From Candidatus Saccharicenans sp. (GTDB lineage: Bacteria > Acidobacteriota > Aminicenantia > Aminicenantales > Saccharicenantaceae): a stretch of 64,000 nucleotides of DNA. Each line of letters begins with the position of its first letter. The stretch's first letter is position 1. Positions 1-8,698 of this stretch are shown piece by piece. Under the pieces are notes generated by a model. That model was not told the origin of the DNA and searched no databases. It saw only the letters and a list, made by a program, of their open reading frames with translations. The position numbers and the translations under genes were made by a program. The DNA is taken from the NCBI GenBank assembly GCA_030017715.1, contig JASEIU010000005.1:62001-126000 (forward strand), in the 5' to 3' direction.

Positions 1-992
1 AGTTGCGTCAGGGCAAAGAGGATGATGGAAACCGGGTAGAAGAACATTCCCAGCGTCAAAAGCTTGCCCCGGGTGAGATGCTGGCTGAAGGAGGCGATAA
101 ACAACGACCCGGTCAGAGCTCCAAGGCCGATGGCGGTTACCAGAAAGCCGTTAGTTCTGGCGTCGCCGTGGAGAATCTGCACCGCCCAGGCCGGCAACAG
201 GGTGATGAAGGCCCGACCGAATAGGGTGGTGACGGCCACGGTCAGAACCAGGAGCCGGATGGTGCTGTGCTTGAGAACATAAACTATTCCTTCTTTCAAA
301 TCCTCCAGGATTGAATTGTCCGCTGGCCGGGGGATAAACGGCCTGAGTTTCATCAGGGCCAGGGCCACGATGACGGCGATGAAGCTGACTCCGTTAATGG
401 TAAAGCACCAGGCCGGACCAAGTGCCGCATAGATGATTCCGGCGGCGGCCGGGCCGAGAGCCTGAGCGATGTTGAACATGGCCGAGTTCAGGGCGATAGC
501 ATTGGTCAGAGCCTCGGGCTCGATCATTTCCATGACGAAAGCCTGACGGGCGGGGGCGTCGAAAGCATTGACTATTCCGGCAGCAAAAGCCAGAACGATA
601 ATCTGCCAGGGCTGAACCAGGCGGAAAAAAACCAGAGCGGCCAGCATGAAGGCCAGCAACATCATCGACGCTTGAGTCAGGATAAGGATTCGTCGGCGGG
701 GGATGCGGTCGGCCACCACTCCTCCATACAGCATAAAGAACCAGGTGGGCAAACCGGCGGCAAACCCGGCATAGCCCAGGTAGGCGGGAGAATGGGTCAG
801 TTCGTAAATGAGGAAGGCCTGAGCGGTCATCTGCATCCAGGAACCCAGGACGGAAATCAGTTGCCCCCCGAACCAGAGGCGATAGTTGGGATATCTAAGG
901 GCGTAAAAAGTCTGTCGCCAGGAAAATTTTTTGCCGAGGGCCAGAATTCTTGGAAGGATCTGGGGGGGAGTGTTATTAATTTCCTGGTCCAT
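1..992 (-). CDS. MFS transporter, EntS/MFS_3-like (3' end cut by window)
   Basis: Reading the minus strand from ATG at 992 gives an open frame that runs off the left edge (about 330 codons seen). A short cytoplasmic N-terminus is followed by alternating hydrophobic segments. The conserved MFS loop between helices 2 and 3 is visible as GGVVADRIPRRRILI, and the DAPARQAFVMEMI stretch is typical of the enterobactin-exporter-like MFS_3 group. It probably exports a small molecule by proton antiport in the inner membrane; the substrate cannot be told. No neighbouring siderophore or antibiotic genes are visible. The start is chosen because the frame upstream lacks MFS-like sequence and a GAGGAC stretch precedes it. 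Confidence 0.8.
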   Translation of the reverse strand, partial: MDQEINNTPPQILPRILALGKKFSWRQTFYALRYPNYRLWFGGQLISVLGSWMQMTAQAFLIYELTHSPAYLGYAGFAAGLPTWFFMLYGGVVADRIPRRRILILTQASMMLLAFMLAALVFFRLVQPWQIIVLAFAAGIVNAFDAPARQAFVMEMIEPEALTNAIALNSAMFNIAQALGPAAAGIIYAALGPAWCFTINGVSFIAVIVALALMKLRPFIPRPADNSILEDLKEGIVYVLKHSTIRLLVLTVAVTTLFGRAFITLLPAWAVQILHGDARTNGFLVTAIGLGALTGSLFIASFSQHLTRGKLLTLGMFFYPVSIILFALTQ

Positions 993-1612
993 AAGAGTAT
1001 TTTCTATGTCCTCAATTCACGCTGAACAAAAATCTCCGGATAAACCGTCAATCTGCCGGTCTCTTGTTCCTATGGTAATTTATTCTTAACACAGCCAGCG
1101 AATCTTTTAAGCGGTCGCGAAATCCGGACCGGCTTCTGTCGCCAACGGCGCCTGGCTGTCGGTTCCGGGCTTTCCGGAAAAGCCGAAACAGGCCAAAAAA
1201 ATTAAGCCTAATTATACGCTTTAACCTTCTATGTTTCAATGAGATACCCGGCAGGTCCTGCTTTAATGGAATGTCCTGGGGGCCAATCTTAATTTTTATA
1301 ATTGTCTGCTTTTCAATTTTTGCTGACACAAGATAACCGGCAGAGGCGGAGCCGGCAGAGTAACCAGACTATTTTTTTTAATTGAAGGAAAATTAAGTTG
1401 GCCATTTAAGGAGGAGTTCGGTCAGCAAAGTTGCAAGATGAAAAATTTTCTCAGCCTGCCAGGTTCTGCTGACAATTGAACTCTGGTCGGCGGCGGGGAG
1501 AATAACCTTTCACCGTATTAATTGCGGCCTTAATTGAGAATTTATGTTAATCCGATAACTACAGCCGGATTTTGATTCATATCAGTAGAAGGCCAACACA
1601 GACAACGGGCAT
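993..1612. other. intergenic stretch, nothing recognised
   Basis: AT-rich gap between the MFS gene and the macrodomain gene, both on the minus strand. The only open frame (minus, 1048-1329, 93 codons) is rich in Arg, Ile and Lys, has no family signature and no convincing ribosome-binding site. I treat it as chance. No terminator-like hairpin with a U-run was found. Confidence 0.5.
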
Positions 1613-2149
1613 TCAACCGGACGTCAGACGCGCCAGCTCGGCTTCATAGACCACCAGGTCAGAATCGCTGAACAGCACAAATCTGATTTTTTTCACCTTT
1701 TTCAGCTCCGGAATCATTTCCAGAACCGTGCGCATGGCCACTGCGGTCGCTTGTTCTAAGGGATAGCGGAAATAACCGGTGGAAATGGCCGGGAAGGCGA
1801 TTGATTCAACGTCATTTTCTTCGGCCAGCCGGAACGAGTTTCGGTAGCAGTCGGCCAGGAGTTTCTCTTCCGGCTTGTCCACCCCGTAGACCGGCCCCAG
1901 GGTGTGGATCACGTATCTGTTGGGCAAATTGTGCCCGCCGGTAATAACCGCCTGGCCGGGCTCTATGGGAGCATACTTACGGCACTCTTCCTCCAGCCCG
2001 GGCCCGGCTGCCCGGTGGATAGCTCCGGCCACACCGCCTCCAGCTTGCAGGCGGGCGTTGGCGGCATTGACAATGGCCGTTATATCGGGCTGGTTGGCTA
2101 TGTCCCCCTTAACCAGTTCAATCTCTACCCCGGAGATTTCTTTTATCAT
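1613..2149 (-). CDS. macrodomain protein, MacroD/YmdB-type ADP-ribose hydrolase
   Basis: A 178-residue single-domain macro protein. The family hallmarks appear in order: VKGDIANQ near residue 14, AIVNAANARL near 26, the phosphate-binding GGGVAGAIHRAAG near 37, and PAISTGYFRYPLE near 120. Members of this class deacetylate O-acetyl-ADP-ribose or remove mono-ADP-ribose from proteins in the cytoplasm. The length matches the stand-alone family. The ATG at 2149 is preceded by AAGGAGGG about ten bases upstream. It appears to be a single-gene unit; no ADP-ribosyltransferase or sirtuin neighbour is present to show the in vivo substrate. Confidence 0.9.
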   Translation of the reverse strand: MIKEISGVEIELVKGDIANQPDITAIVNAANARLQAGGGVAGAIHRAAGPGLEEECRKYAPIEPGQAVITGGHNLPNRYVIHTLGPVYGVDKPEEKLLADCYRNSFRLAEENDVESIAFPAISTGYFRYPLEQATAVAMRTVLEMIPELKKVKKIRFVLFSDSDLVVYEAELARLTSG

Positions 2150-2629
2150 TATGGCCGTCCCTCCTTATAATCCAGCTCTAATATACTGAGTTTCATGGGA
2201 AATACAAAATACTTTTTATCCGGGCGGCCTGTCCGCAATTACGGTTGGGCCCGGTTGTATGCTTTGAAGCTCTGTCCTGCCGGACAGAGTGCCGGAAAGG
2301 AATTAATTTTTCGTTTAGAAAGGTCGGGGTTTGAGACAAAAAAAGACCGGCCAGCATATATGAATATTTCTTCATATATCAAAGCAAGCAGCCGCTTCTG
2401 TTTCCGGGATGCTGGGTCCGGAGCCTGAGCTAATTTGAAGAAAAAATAGCGTCCCCGATCGGGAATGGGCCAAACTGGCGGCCGCTTGAAAAGAAGATTT
2501 AAGGAATTGGCGGTGCCAGAGCTGTCCGGAGCCTGCAGCCTGGAATTAATGGGATCCCGACCCGACGGGGGCAACGGAAAGCCGGGCGGCCTTGACCGGG
2601 GATGAAGGAATTGCCGGCGGATAAAAAAA
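2150..2629. other. intergenic stretch, nothing recognised
   Basis: Gap between the macrodomain gene and tRNA-Pro. Open frames here (plus 2195-2428, minus 2239-2574) overlap each other on opposite strands and show no family motif. I see no repeat or structured element. Confidence 0.4.
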
Positions 2630-2704
2630 TCGGGGAGGTGGGATTTGAACCCACGACCCCAGCGTCCCGAACGCTGTGCGCTGGCCAGGCTGCGCTACTC
2701 CCCG
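2630..2704 (-). tRNA. tRNA-Pro (CGG anticodon)
   Basis: The minus strand folds as a complete tRNA. The acceptor stem pairs CGGGGAG with CTCCCCG. The D-arm is AGCGCAGCCTGG, the anticodon stem CAGCG/CGCTG encloses the loop TTCGGGA with anticodon CGG, and the T-arm carries GGTTCAAATCC. The discriminator base is A and CCA is not encoded. A run of seven T follows directly after the discriminator on the transcribed strand, so the acceptor helix may itself serve as the terminator stem. It decodes CCG. Confidence 0.93.
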
Positions 2705-3883
2705 CAGGCTAAAAATTATAGATTAATCGGCCGGATATGTCCAGCCCGCAGATTCTTTATTTTTTAACACCTGCGAAAAACTTTTGCTTATTTTACCAGT
2801 ATTCTTAGCTCAGGTTATTATGGTTTGTTAAATTTTTGCTCGGTTTGCTCGGGTTTTTTGCCAGATATTTGAATAGCCCGGGGGATATGATGAGTGAGAA
2901 CAAATTAACTGATTGGTCCGGCGAGCATTTGTTAATTGGAACCATGGATTTATTATTCAAGGGGCCAATTTCAACCTGGTGTTGCCTTATTAAAGGGGAG
3001 AAGATTTAATCAGCCTGAGAAATGCAGTTATTTAATCCCTGTCTATTCATCTAAGAAATCTAATTGAATTTAATATCTTAAAAAATAAAACAAAGCCCGA
3101 TGGTGTTTTAGCCAGAGATTTTTTAAAAATCCAATTAATAGGGATAAATTAATAATTAAGGATCTTCTCCAAATTAGTTGATAGGATACTATCTTCTTTT
3201 TGTGATAGCCTTGCCGTTTCAATGGTGGCTGAAATTGTAATTGTGGGGAGGGTCCTGTCACGGCCCGCCTCCTCCCGTCCTCGCTCCACCCATCCCCCCG
3301 CGGGGAACCCCTTCCGCTGCGGGCGGTTCGGAGACAGGCCGTGCCACCCCACTGCCTTTATTACCGCCGGTCAGGAAAACAGAGAGGCTTCCTTGTTTGG
3401 TTGGAGCCGGGGCTGATCAAAAGGCTGCGAAGACACTTCTTTTAATCTCTCTTTGAGGCGATGCTTCTAAAGGCCGCTCCCGGTCAAATGAAATCTTATA
3501 GTCATTCGACCAGATATTTTTCTTTTGACCAACTAATCGGGAGATGAACAATAAAGGATTATTTCCCTCAAAAGAGGGATATTGAAAATAAGATTAATAA
3601 GGCAGGAGAGAGAGTTAACAAAGAGATTGTTCCCTCCACCCCTGAAAGATATGCGGGACAGGTTTCTGAAAAGCAATTGGAATTTCAATTTCTTCTCTGT
3701 GGAGAAAAGGGATTTGTTAACATAATTTATGAAAGCTGCTCCTCCGGAAAAGCTTTCTAAAAACGTAATAATTCTGGTGGAAAATTGCCGGTTATGAAGT
3801 TATAGCGTAAAAGATGAAATTATACCCTGTCTATATGCATCAATTGCCGACCATTTTAATCTTATTTTGATTAAATGATGAAT
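2705..3883. other. long intergenic stretch with one GC-rich island
   Basis: About 1.2 kb with no supportable gene. Most of it is AT-rich. A GC-rich island near 3240-3350 contains CACGGCC and its complement GGCCGTG, flanked by GTGGGG and CCCCAC, so it could fold into a large imperfect stem. A small perfect hairpin (TCCCTC, loop AAAA, GAGGGA) lies at 3564-3579 without a U-run. Open frames across the island lie on both strands and look like GC-rich chance reading. It may be a decayed region. Confidence 0.4.
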
Positions 3884-4207
3884 TCAGGGCTTGAAGTGGC
3901 CGGGGCCGGGGGCTTTGACCACAAAGAATTCCAGAGTCTCTTCCTGCTGGTTGCTGACGTTCATCTTGATGTTATAAGGAATGTTGATGATAGTTCCAGC
4001 CGGGTAATTATGAACCGGCTGATCGCCCAGTTGAAGGGTTATGGTGCCCCGAATTACGATCATATAAACGTTTGAGTTGGAAAAATGTTCGGGTAGAGCC
4101 TCTCCCTTATTGAGAATCATATGGTTGATGGCCACATTTTCATCATCGATGATTCTTTCAATAATTTTTCCCGATGTCCTGGTGAAATTGTAAGTTTTTT
4201 CGACCAT
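3884..4207 (-). CDS. small single-domain cupin protein
   Basis: A 107-residue protein predicted to form one beta-barrel of the cupin superfamily. The first cupin motif is seen around LPEHFSNSNVYMIVIRGTITLQLG and the second around YPAGTIINIPYNIKMNVSNQ. Only one clear metal-ligand His (LPEHF) is present and the usual HxH pair is reduced, so metal binding is uncertain. No signal peptide, so probably cytoplasmic. The start at 4207 is the first Met and has GGGGAG about twelve bases upstream. Monocistronic. Function unknown: small-molecule binding or stress-related roles are typical for such cupins but cannot be shown here. Confidence 0.75.
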   Translation of the reverse strand: MVEKTYNFTRTSGKIIERIIDDENVAINHMILNKGEALPEHFSNSNVYMIVIRGTITLQLGDQPVHNYPAGTIINIPYNIKMNVSNQQEETLEFFVVKAPGPGHFKP

Positions 4208-4585
4208 GTTGGGTTTTTTCTCCCCGAAAATTTTACCGACCGGTCTCTGGTGTCAGCGTTTCTATTTTACCTGAAAAAAATTGTCTGAGAAAGGTAGCTT
4301 CCGGGCAGCGATTTTTTGCCATTGAATTATAGATTATTACCGGAACCCTGGCCGTGAAGGTCGGTGGAATCCTACCGCGGTTTTGACTGGAAAGTGCTGA
4401 TTGTTATATAAGAGTCAGAGTCAAAAAATGGTTGCAGGCAGAATTATCGGGCCAGAGAGATAATCAGGATTGATTTCATTTGAGAAAGTTATATCAATTG
4501 GCGGAGAACAGCCGCCGCCGCTCAGGGAAAGCGAGATGTGATGAACAAGCGAATAAGAAAAGACGTGATGAAAGGAGGGCTTATT
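4208..4585. other. divergent intergenic region
   Basis: Gap between the divergently transcribed cupin and esterase genes. It must hold promoters for both, but I could not pick out a convincing -35/-10 pair. Nothing else recognised. Confidence 0.35.
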
Positions 4586-5497
4586 ATGAAAAACAGACGA
4601 CTTGAAGCCGGGTTGATTTCTTTGTTCTTATTGTTGACCGGTTTAATTTATTTGGTCGCTCAGGCAGAAGCTGCCCCGGACTCGGGCCGGGTTCTGGAAG
4701 GACTGACCGTCCAGAGCAAGATTCTGGGGAAAGAAGTCCGCTATACAATTTATCTGCCTCCTGATTATGAAACCTCCAGCCGGCGCTATCCGGTAGTTTA
4801 TCTGCTTCACGGCTACACCGACAACGATACTGGCTGGTTGCAATTCGGCGAAGTCCATCTTACCGCCGATAAAGCCATAACCGACCGTCAGATACCGCCG
4901 CTGATCATCGTCATGCCCGACGGCGGAGTCAGCTGGTACATAAACGATTATCAGAATAAGGTCCGTTATGAGGACTTTTTCTTCCAGGAATTTATACCTT
5001 TCATTGAGGCAACCTATCGCACCCGCCCGCAGAAAGAATATCGCGGAATTGCCGGGCTGTCGATGGGTGGCTGGGGGACGCTGATTTACGCTCTCCGTCA
5101 TCCGGAAATGTTTGCCGCGGCTGCTCCTTTCAGCGCTGCTGTCTGGACCGATGAGGAAGTCATGGCCACCGACGAGAAAGTCTATGAGCGGATCTTTGCG
5201 CCGCTTTTTGGGCCGGGGCTTAAAGGCAAGGACCGGTTAACCTCTCATTTCAGAAGCTATAACCCGCTGGACCTGGTCAAAACTCTGCCGGTCGAAAAAA
5301 TAAAAAGCGTGCGGTTGTACATAGACTGCGGCGATGACGATTTTCTTTATAAGGGTAACGCCGCTCTGCATGTGGCCCTTCGCGACCGGAAAATTCCTCA
5401 TGAATTCAGGGTGCGCGACGGCGGACATACCTGGAGCTACTGGCGAACCGGTATTCTCGAGGCCCTGAAATTTATCGGCGAAAGCTTTCACCGTTGA
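4586..5497 (+). CDS. secreted esterase, esterase D / feruloyl-esterase-like alpha/beta hydrolase
   Basis: The start is placed at 4586 because AAAGGAGGG lies just upstream and the protein then opens with a good signal peptide (MKNRRLEAG then a hydrophobic run ending AEA). The mature protein matches the putative-esterase family (PF00756 type). YLPPDYE and PVVYLLHGYTDN open the fold, the nucleophile elbow is GLSMGGWG, the acidic residue is probably within IDCGDDDFLY, and the catalytic His is in DGGHTWSYW. The likely role is hydrolysis of carboxyl esters outside the cytoplasm, such as acylated polysaccharides. The start of YfcC follows 82 bases downstream, possibly co-transcribed. The substrate is not determinable. 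Confidence 0.85.
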   Translation: MKNRRLEAGLISLFLLLTGLIYLVAQAEAAPDSGRVLEGLTVQSKILGKEVRYTIYLPPDYETSSRRYPVVYLLHGYTDNDTGWLQFGEVHLTADKAITDRQIPPLIIVMPDGGVSWYINDYQNKVRYEDFFFQEFIPFIEATYRTRPQKEYRGIAGLSMGGWGTLIYALRHPEMFAAAAPFSAAVWTDEEVMATDEKVYERIFAPLFGPGLKGKDRLTSHFRSYNPLDLVKTLPVEKIKSVRLYIDCGDDDFLYKGNAALHVALRDRKIPHEFRVRDGGHTWSYWRTGILEALKFIGESFHR

Positions 5498-5579
5498 GAA
5501 TGGGGCTATCCGTCGCCGGTAATAAATTTTGTCCCCGATTGAACAGAAAGATAAAATTAATCAGATTTATGGAGTATCG

Positions 5580-6989
5580 ATGAAGAAAAAGGGCTTCAGG
5601 CTGCCGCATACGCTGGTTTTAATCTATTTGCTGGTGATTCTGGTTTATATCTTAGCGTTGATTCTTCCGTCAGGCGAGTTTGACCGGGCTGAAAAGACTG
5701 TCCAGGGTAAAACCAGGCTGGTTACTGTTCCCGCAACCTATCATCAGGTTGAAAAGAAATGGCTTGGCCCGGAGTGGCTTTTGATTGCTCCGATTCGCGG
5801 CTTTCAGGACGCCTCGCTGATAATTTTTCTGATTTTTATTTTCGGCGGAACTTTCGGCATTTTGACTAAATCAGGAGCCATTGATGCCGGCATTCACCGG
5901 CTGGCGGCTTTCTTCGGTCGCAATCCCCGGCTGAGAATCCTGGTGATTCCGGTGCTGATGATTATCTTTTCGCTGGCCGGAAGCGTTTACGGTATGGCCG
6001 AAGAGTCTATCCCCTTTGTTCTGATTTTTATTCCCTTTGCCATTTCCGTGGGTTACGATTCGGTAGTCGGGGTGGCTATTCCTTTTGTGGGCTCAGCGGT
6101 GGGTTTTGCCGCCGCTTTCTTTAATCCCTTCACCGTCGGCATCGCCCAGGGCTTTGCTGAGTTGCCGCTGTACTCGGGGCTGGGATATCGCCTTGTTCTC
6201 TGGGTTGTGGCCACGATCATCGCCATAGTTTTCGTGATGACCTACGCAGAAAAGGTCAGGAAAAATCCCGAGCTTAGCCCGGTTTATGACCTCGACCGCG
6301 ATAGGGTTCATCATCAGGATAACTCCGCAGCCAGTCTGGAGTGGGGGACTTCACAGAAGCTCGTCACTGCCTGCCTTTTCGCCGGCCTCGGATTGCTGAT
6401 TTACGGAATTCTGAAAAAGGGCTGGTACATGGAAGAAATCGCCGCTCTTTTTCTGGGAATCGGTTTGATTTCAGGGTTTCTGGCCAGGATGAAACCGTCA
6501 GAAATGGCTAAGAATTTCGTCGACGGCGCCAAAGATATGATGAATGTCTCCCTGATAATATCTGGCGGTCGGGCGGTTCTCATCATCCTCAAGGAGGCAG
6601 CCGTCCTCGACACGATGCTTCAGGGAGCGGCCGGCTTGATTTCTACCGTGCCTTCAATCCTGACCGCCCAGATAATTTTCCTGGTGCAGGCGGTGATCAA
6701 TTTCTTCGTTCATTCCGGAACAGCTCAGGCTGCCCTGACCATGCCGATCATCGCTCCGCTGAGCGACCTGGTGGGCATCACCAGGCAAACTTCGGTTCTG
6801 GCCTTTCAGCTCTGTGAAGTGATAAACCCCATTCTGCCAACCTCAGCCGTAACCATGGGCGTGCTGGGTGTGGCTAAAATCCCCTGGGAAAGATGGGCTA
6901 AATGGTTTGTGCCGCTGATGCTGATATTGATGGTATTCAGCTTGCTGGCCCTGATTCCGCCGGTTCTGATGAAATGGGGCCCCTATTAA
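5580..6989 (+). CDS. YfcC-family (ArcD-like) basic amino acid / C4-dicarboxylate carrier
   Basis: A polytopic inner-membrane protein of about 469 residues with twelve or more hydrophobic segments. Features shared with the YfcC/ArcD family are ILPSGEFDR after the first helix, AGSVYGMAEESIPFVLIF in the middle, and FVHSGTAQAALTMPIIAPL near residue 380, followed by NPILPTSAV. Such carriers move arginine/ornithine-like or other amino-acid compounds. The longer frame from TTG 5529 is possible, but ATG 5580 has GGAG five bases upstream and begins directly before the first transmembrane helix. It sits downstream of the secreted esterase and before asparaginase on the other strand, suggesting amino-acid scavenging. 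Confidence 0.85.
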   Translation: MKKKGFRLPHTLVLIYLLVILVYILALILPSGEFDRAEKTVQGKTRLVTVPATYHQVEKKWLGPEWLLIAPIRGFQDASLIIFLIFIFGGTFGILTKSGAIDAGIHRLAAFFGRNPRLRILVIPVLMIIFSLAGSVYGMAEESIPFVLIFIPFAISVGYDSVVGVAIPFVGSAVGFAAAFFNPFTVGIAQGFAELPLYSGLGYRLVLWVVATIIAIVFVMTYAEKVRKNPELSPVYDLDRDRVHHQDNSAASLEWGTSQKLVTACLFAGLGLLIYGILKKGWYMEEIAALFLGIGLISGFLARMKPSEMAKNFVDGAKDMMNVSLIISGGRAVLIILKEAAVLDTMLQGAAGLISTVPSILTAQIIFLVQAVINFFVHSGTAQAALTMPIIAPLSDLVGITRQTSVLAFQLCEVINPILPTSAVTMGVLGVAKIPWERWAKWFVPLMLILMVFSLLALIPPVLMKWGPY

Positions 6990-7295
6990 CCAGGACACCT
7001 TCTAAATTTTCAGATTTTTTGATTTCGAAACCAACAATGTGGGAACACGCATTTCTAAATATCCTGATTTTTGCATTCAAAAACGGCGCCAGCAGGCCGG
7101 GGAGTTGTCCTGCCTTTTTACTTTTTTCCAGTTCAGGAAAAGGGTACAGCAAATCGGGGGAGGGTTTTTTCACTCTGCGAACCAAGAAGAACGATATATG
7201 TTTCCTGTTTTTTCATATCCAGGGGAAAGTTGAGAAAGGCTGATGATAGGAGGAAAAGGAGTTGAAGTTACGATCAAGCCCCTTGGAAGTTGTTT
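6990..7295. other. convergent intergenic gap, nothing recognised
   Basis: Gap between the convergent carrier and asparaginase genes. Several short open frames overlap here on both strands without family motifs. No clear hairpin with a U-run was found despite the convergent arrangement. Confidence 0.35.
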
Positions 7296-8288
7296 CTACT
7301 GAATTTCTTCCCGGACAATTTTTTCGATTTCTCCCGGTGCGTGACGAAGCGCCCACATCAGTTTGGCGCAGAGGATTTCCAGGCTCTGGGCGCCTCCTTC
7401 TATAACGCCCATGGCCAGGGCTCTTCGGCCGACCTCATACATGTTCATCAGCGTCTTGCCGTAAAGGCACTGTGAGGTAATGATGACCGGGAGATTTCTG
7501 GAGCGGGCTTTTCTGAAGAAATTTTCAAACCCGTAAGGGATATTTCCCGTCCCGTAGGCTCTGATTATGATGCCCTTGATATTTCCCCTGTTCAGCAAAA
7601 ATTCTAAATCGCCGGGGTCGCAGCCGGGGGACAAGGTGTGAATAAAAATATCCGCTTCAAAACCGGAAGCTATTTCGATATCGTGCGGTTCGGGTTTTCT
7701 TGTTTTCACCCAGCTCTTCATCCTGATATCAACGGTAATTTCTCCGGCCTCATCGCCGTTGACGCTGCGAAAAGCGTCCAGGCTTGATTCGGAAGCTTTG
7801 GTAGCCCGGCTGCCGCTTATGATTCGCCGGTCGAAAACGATGAAAACGCCCGAGTATGGCATCGTGGCCACCCTGAAAGCATTGACCAGATTGCGGCGGG
7901 CGTCGCTTTCGATTTTGATAGCCGGAATCTGGCTGCCGGTGAGCACAATCGGTTTGCCCAGGCCTTTAATAGAAACACTCAGCGCGGCTGCGGTATAAGC
8001 CATGGTATCGGTGCCGTGAATGATGACAAAGCCGTCGTACCGCCGGTAGTTTTCCTTGAGGCAGAGAAGAATCCGGTCCCAGTCGGCCGGGGCTATGTTG
8101 GTGCTGTCGATGTTGGCGATGAATTCTATGTCGTAATCGGCGACGGCTGAAAGTCGCGGCTCCACTTCCCGGAGTATCTTGATGGCGGATTCTTCGCTGT
8201 CAGGAACGGCTAAGGAACCGTCGCTCTTTTCTTCCATCACAATGGTCCCGCCGCAAAAAAGAACCAGGATTTTTCGCCTGCCGTTCAT
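7296..8288 (-). CDS. ansA: L-asparaginase, type I (AnsA-like)
   Basis: A 330-residue cytoplasmic asparaginase converting L-asparagine to aspartate and ammonia. The N-terminal catalytic motif is FCGGTIVM with Thr15, the second is IIHGTDTMAYTA with Thr93-Asp94, and the type-I signature LTGSQIP follows near residue 118. No signal peptide is present, which fits type I rather than the periplasmic type II. The ATG at 8288 has AAGGAG eight bases upstream. It stands alone on the minus strand between two gaps. Related aminohydrolases such as Glu-tRNA(Gln) amidotransferase subunit D share these motifs but are longer. Confidence 0.88.
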   Translation of the reverse strand: MNGRRKILVLFCGGTIVMEEKSDGSLAVPDSEESAIKILREVEPRLSAVADYDIEFIANIDSTNIAPADWDRILLCLKENYRRYDGFVIIHGTDTMAYTAAALSVSIKGLGKPIVLTGSQIPAIKIESDARRNLVNAFRVATMPYSGVFIVFDRRIISGSRATKASESSLDAFRSVNGDEAGEITVDIRMKSWVKTRKPEPHDIEIASGFEADIFIHTLSPGCDPGDLEFLLNRGNIKGIIIRAYGTGNIPYGFENFFRKARSRNLPVIITSQCLYGKTLMNMYEVGRRALAMGVIEGGAQSLEILCAKLMWALRHAPGEIEKIVREEIQ

Positions 8289-8698
8289 GCTTTATTCTCC
8301 TTCGGGCAGCAGCTTATTTTACCAAAACGGGGGACACAATACATATTCACCAATTTTTTCTGAAATAAGTCGAGGTTCCTGAGGCGAAGTAATTAATTGC
8401 GACACTGATTCTAAAGCTTTTCTATAATTGGAAAGCAACCGAATGAATCCTGGTTACTCGGTTCTTAAGAAAGAAATCCGGTTATGTTGACTTATAAGAG
8501 AAATTTGAAATCATATCGTTGCAGCTGAATAATCTGGCTAACTTAAAGTCCATAAGTATTAAGCTTTATATTATCTTCTCTGAAGGGAGTGAATAGAATC
8601 CGGGGTGAAGTCCGGGACGGTAACAGAAAGTTTCTTTTGATTTATTTTGCCCTTCTTGTTATTCCGGGTGCCTGGTTTTTATTTGAAGGGCAGAGCAT
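8289..8698. other. intergenic stretch, nothing recognised
   Basis: AT-rich gap upstream of the asparaginase gene and downstream of the serine hydrolase gene, both minus strand. It presumably carries the ansA promoter. No repeat or structured RNA was recognised. Confidence 0.35.

Noticed and set aside
1048..1329. 93-codon open frame on the minus strand
   Set aside because: No ribosome-binding site, biased toward Arg/Ile/Lys, no family motif; likely chance frame in an AT-rich gap.
2630..2704. tRNA-Pro as an integration site for a mobile element
   Set aside because: No integrase, no second copy of the tRNA 3' end and no phage-like genes in the flanks.
3564..3579. Hairpin TCCCTC-AAAA-GAGGGA as a terminator
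   Set aside because: No U-run on either strand and no gene ends nearby.
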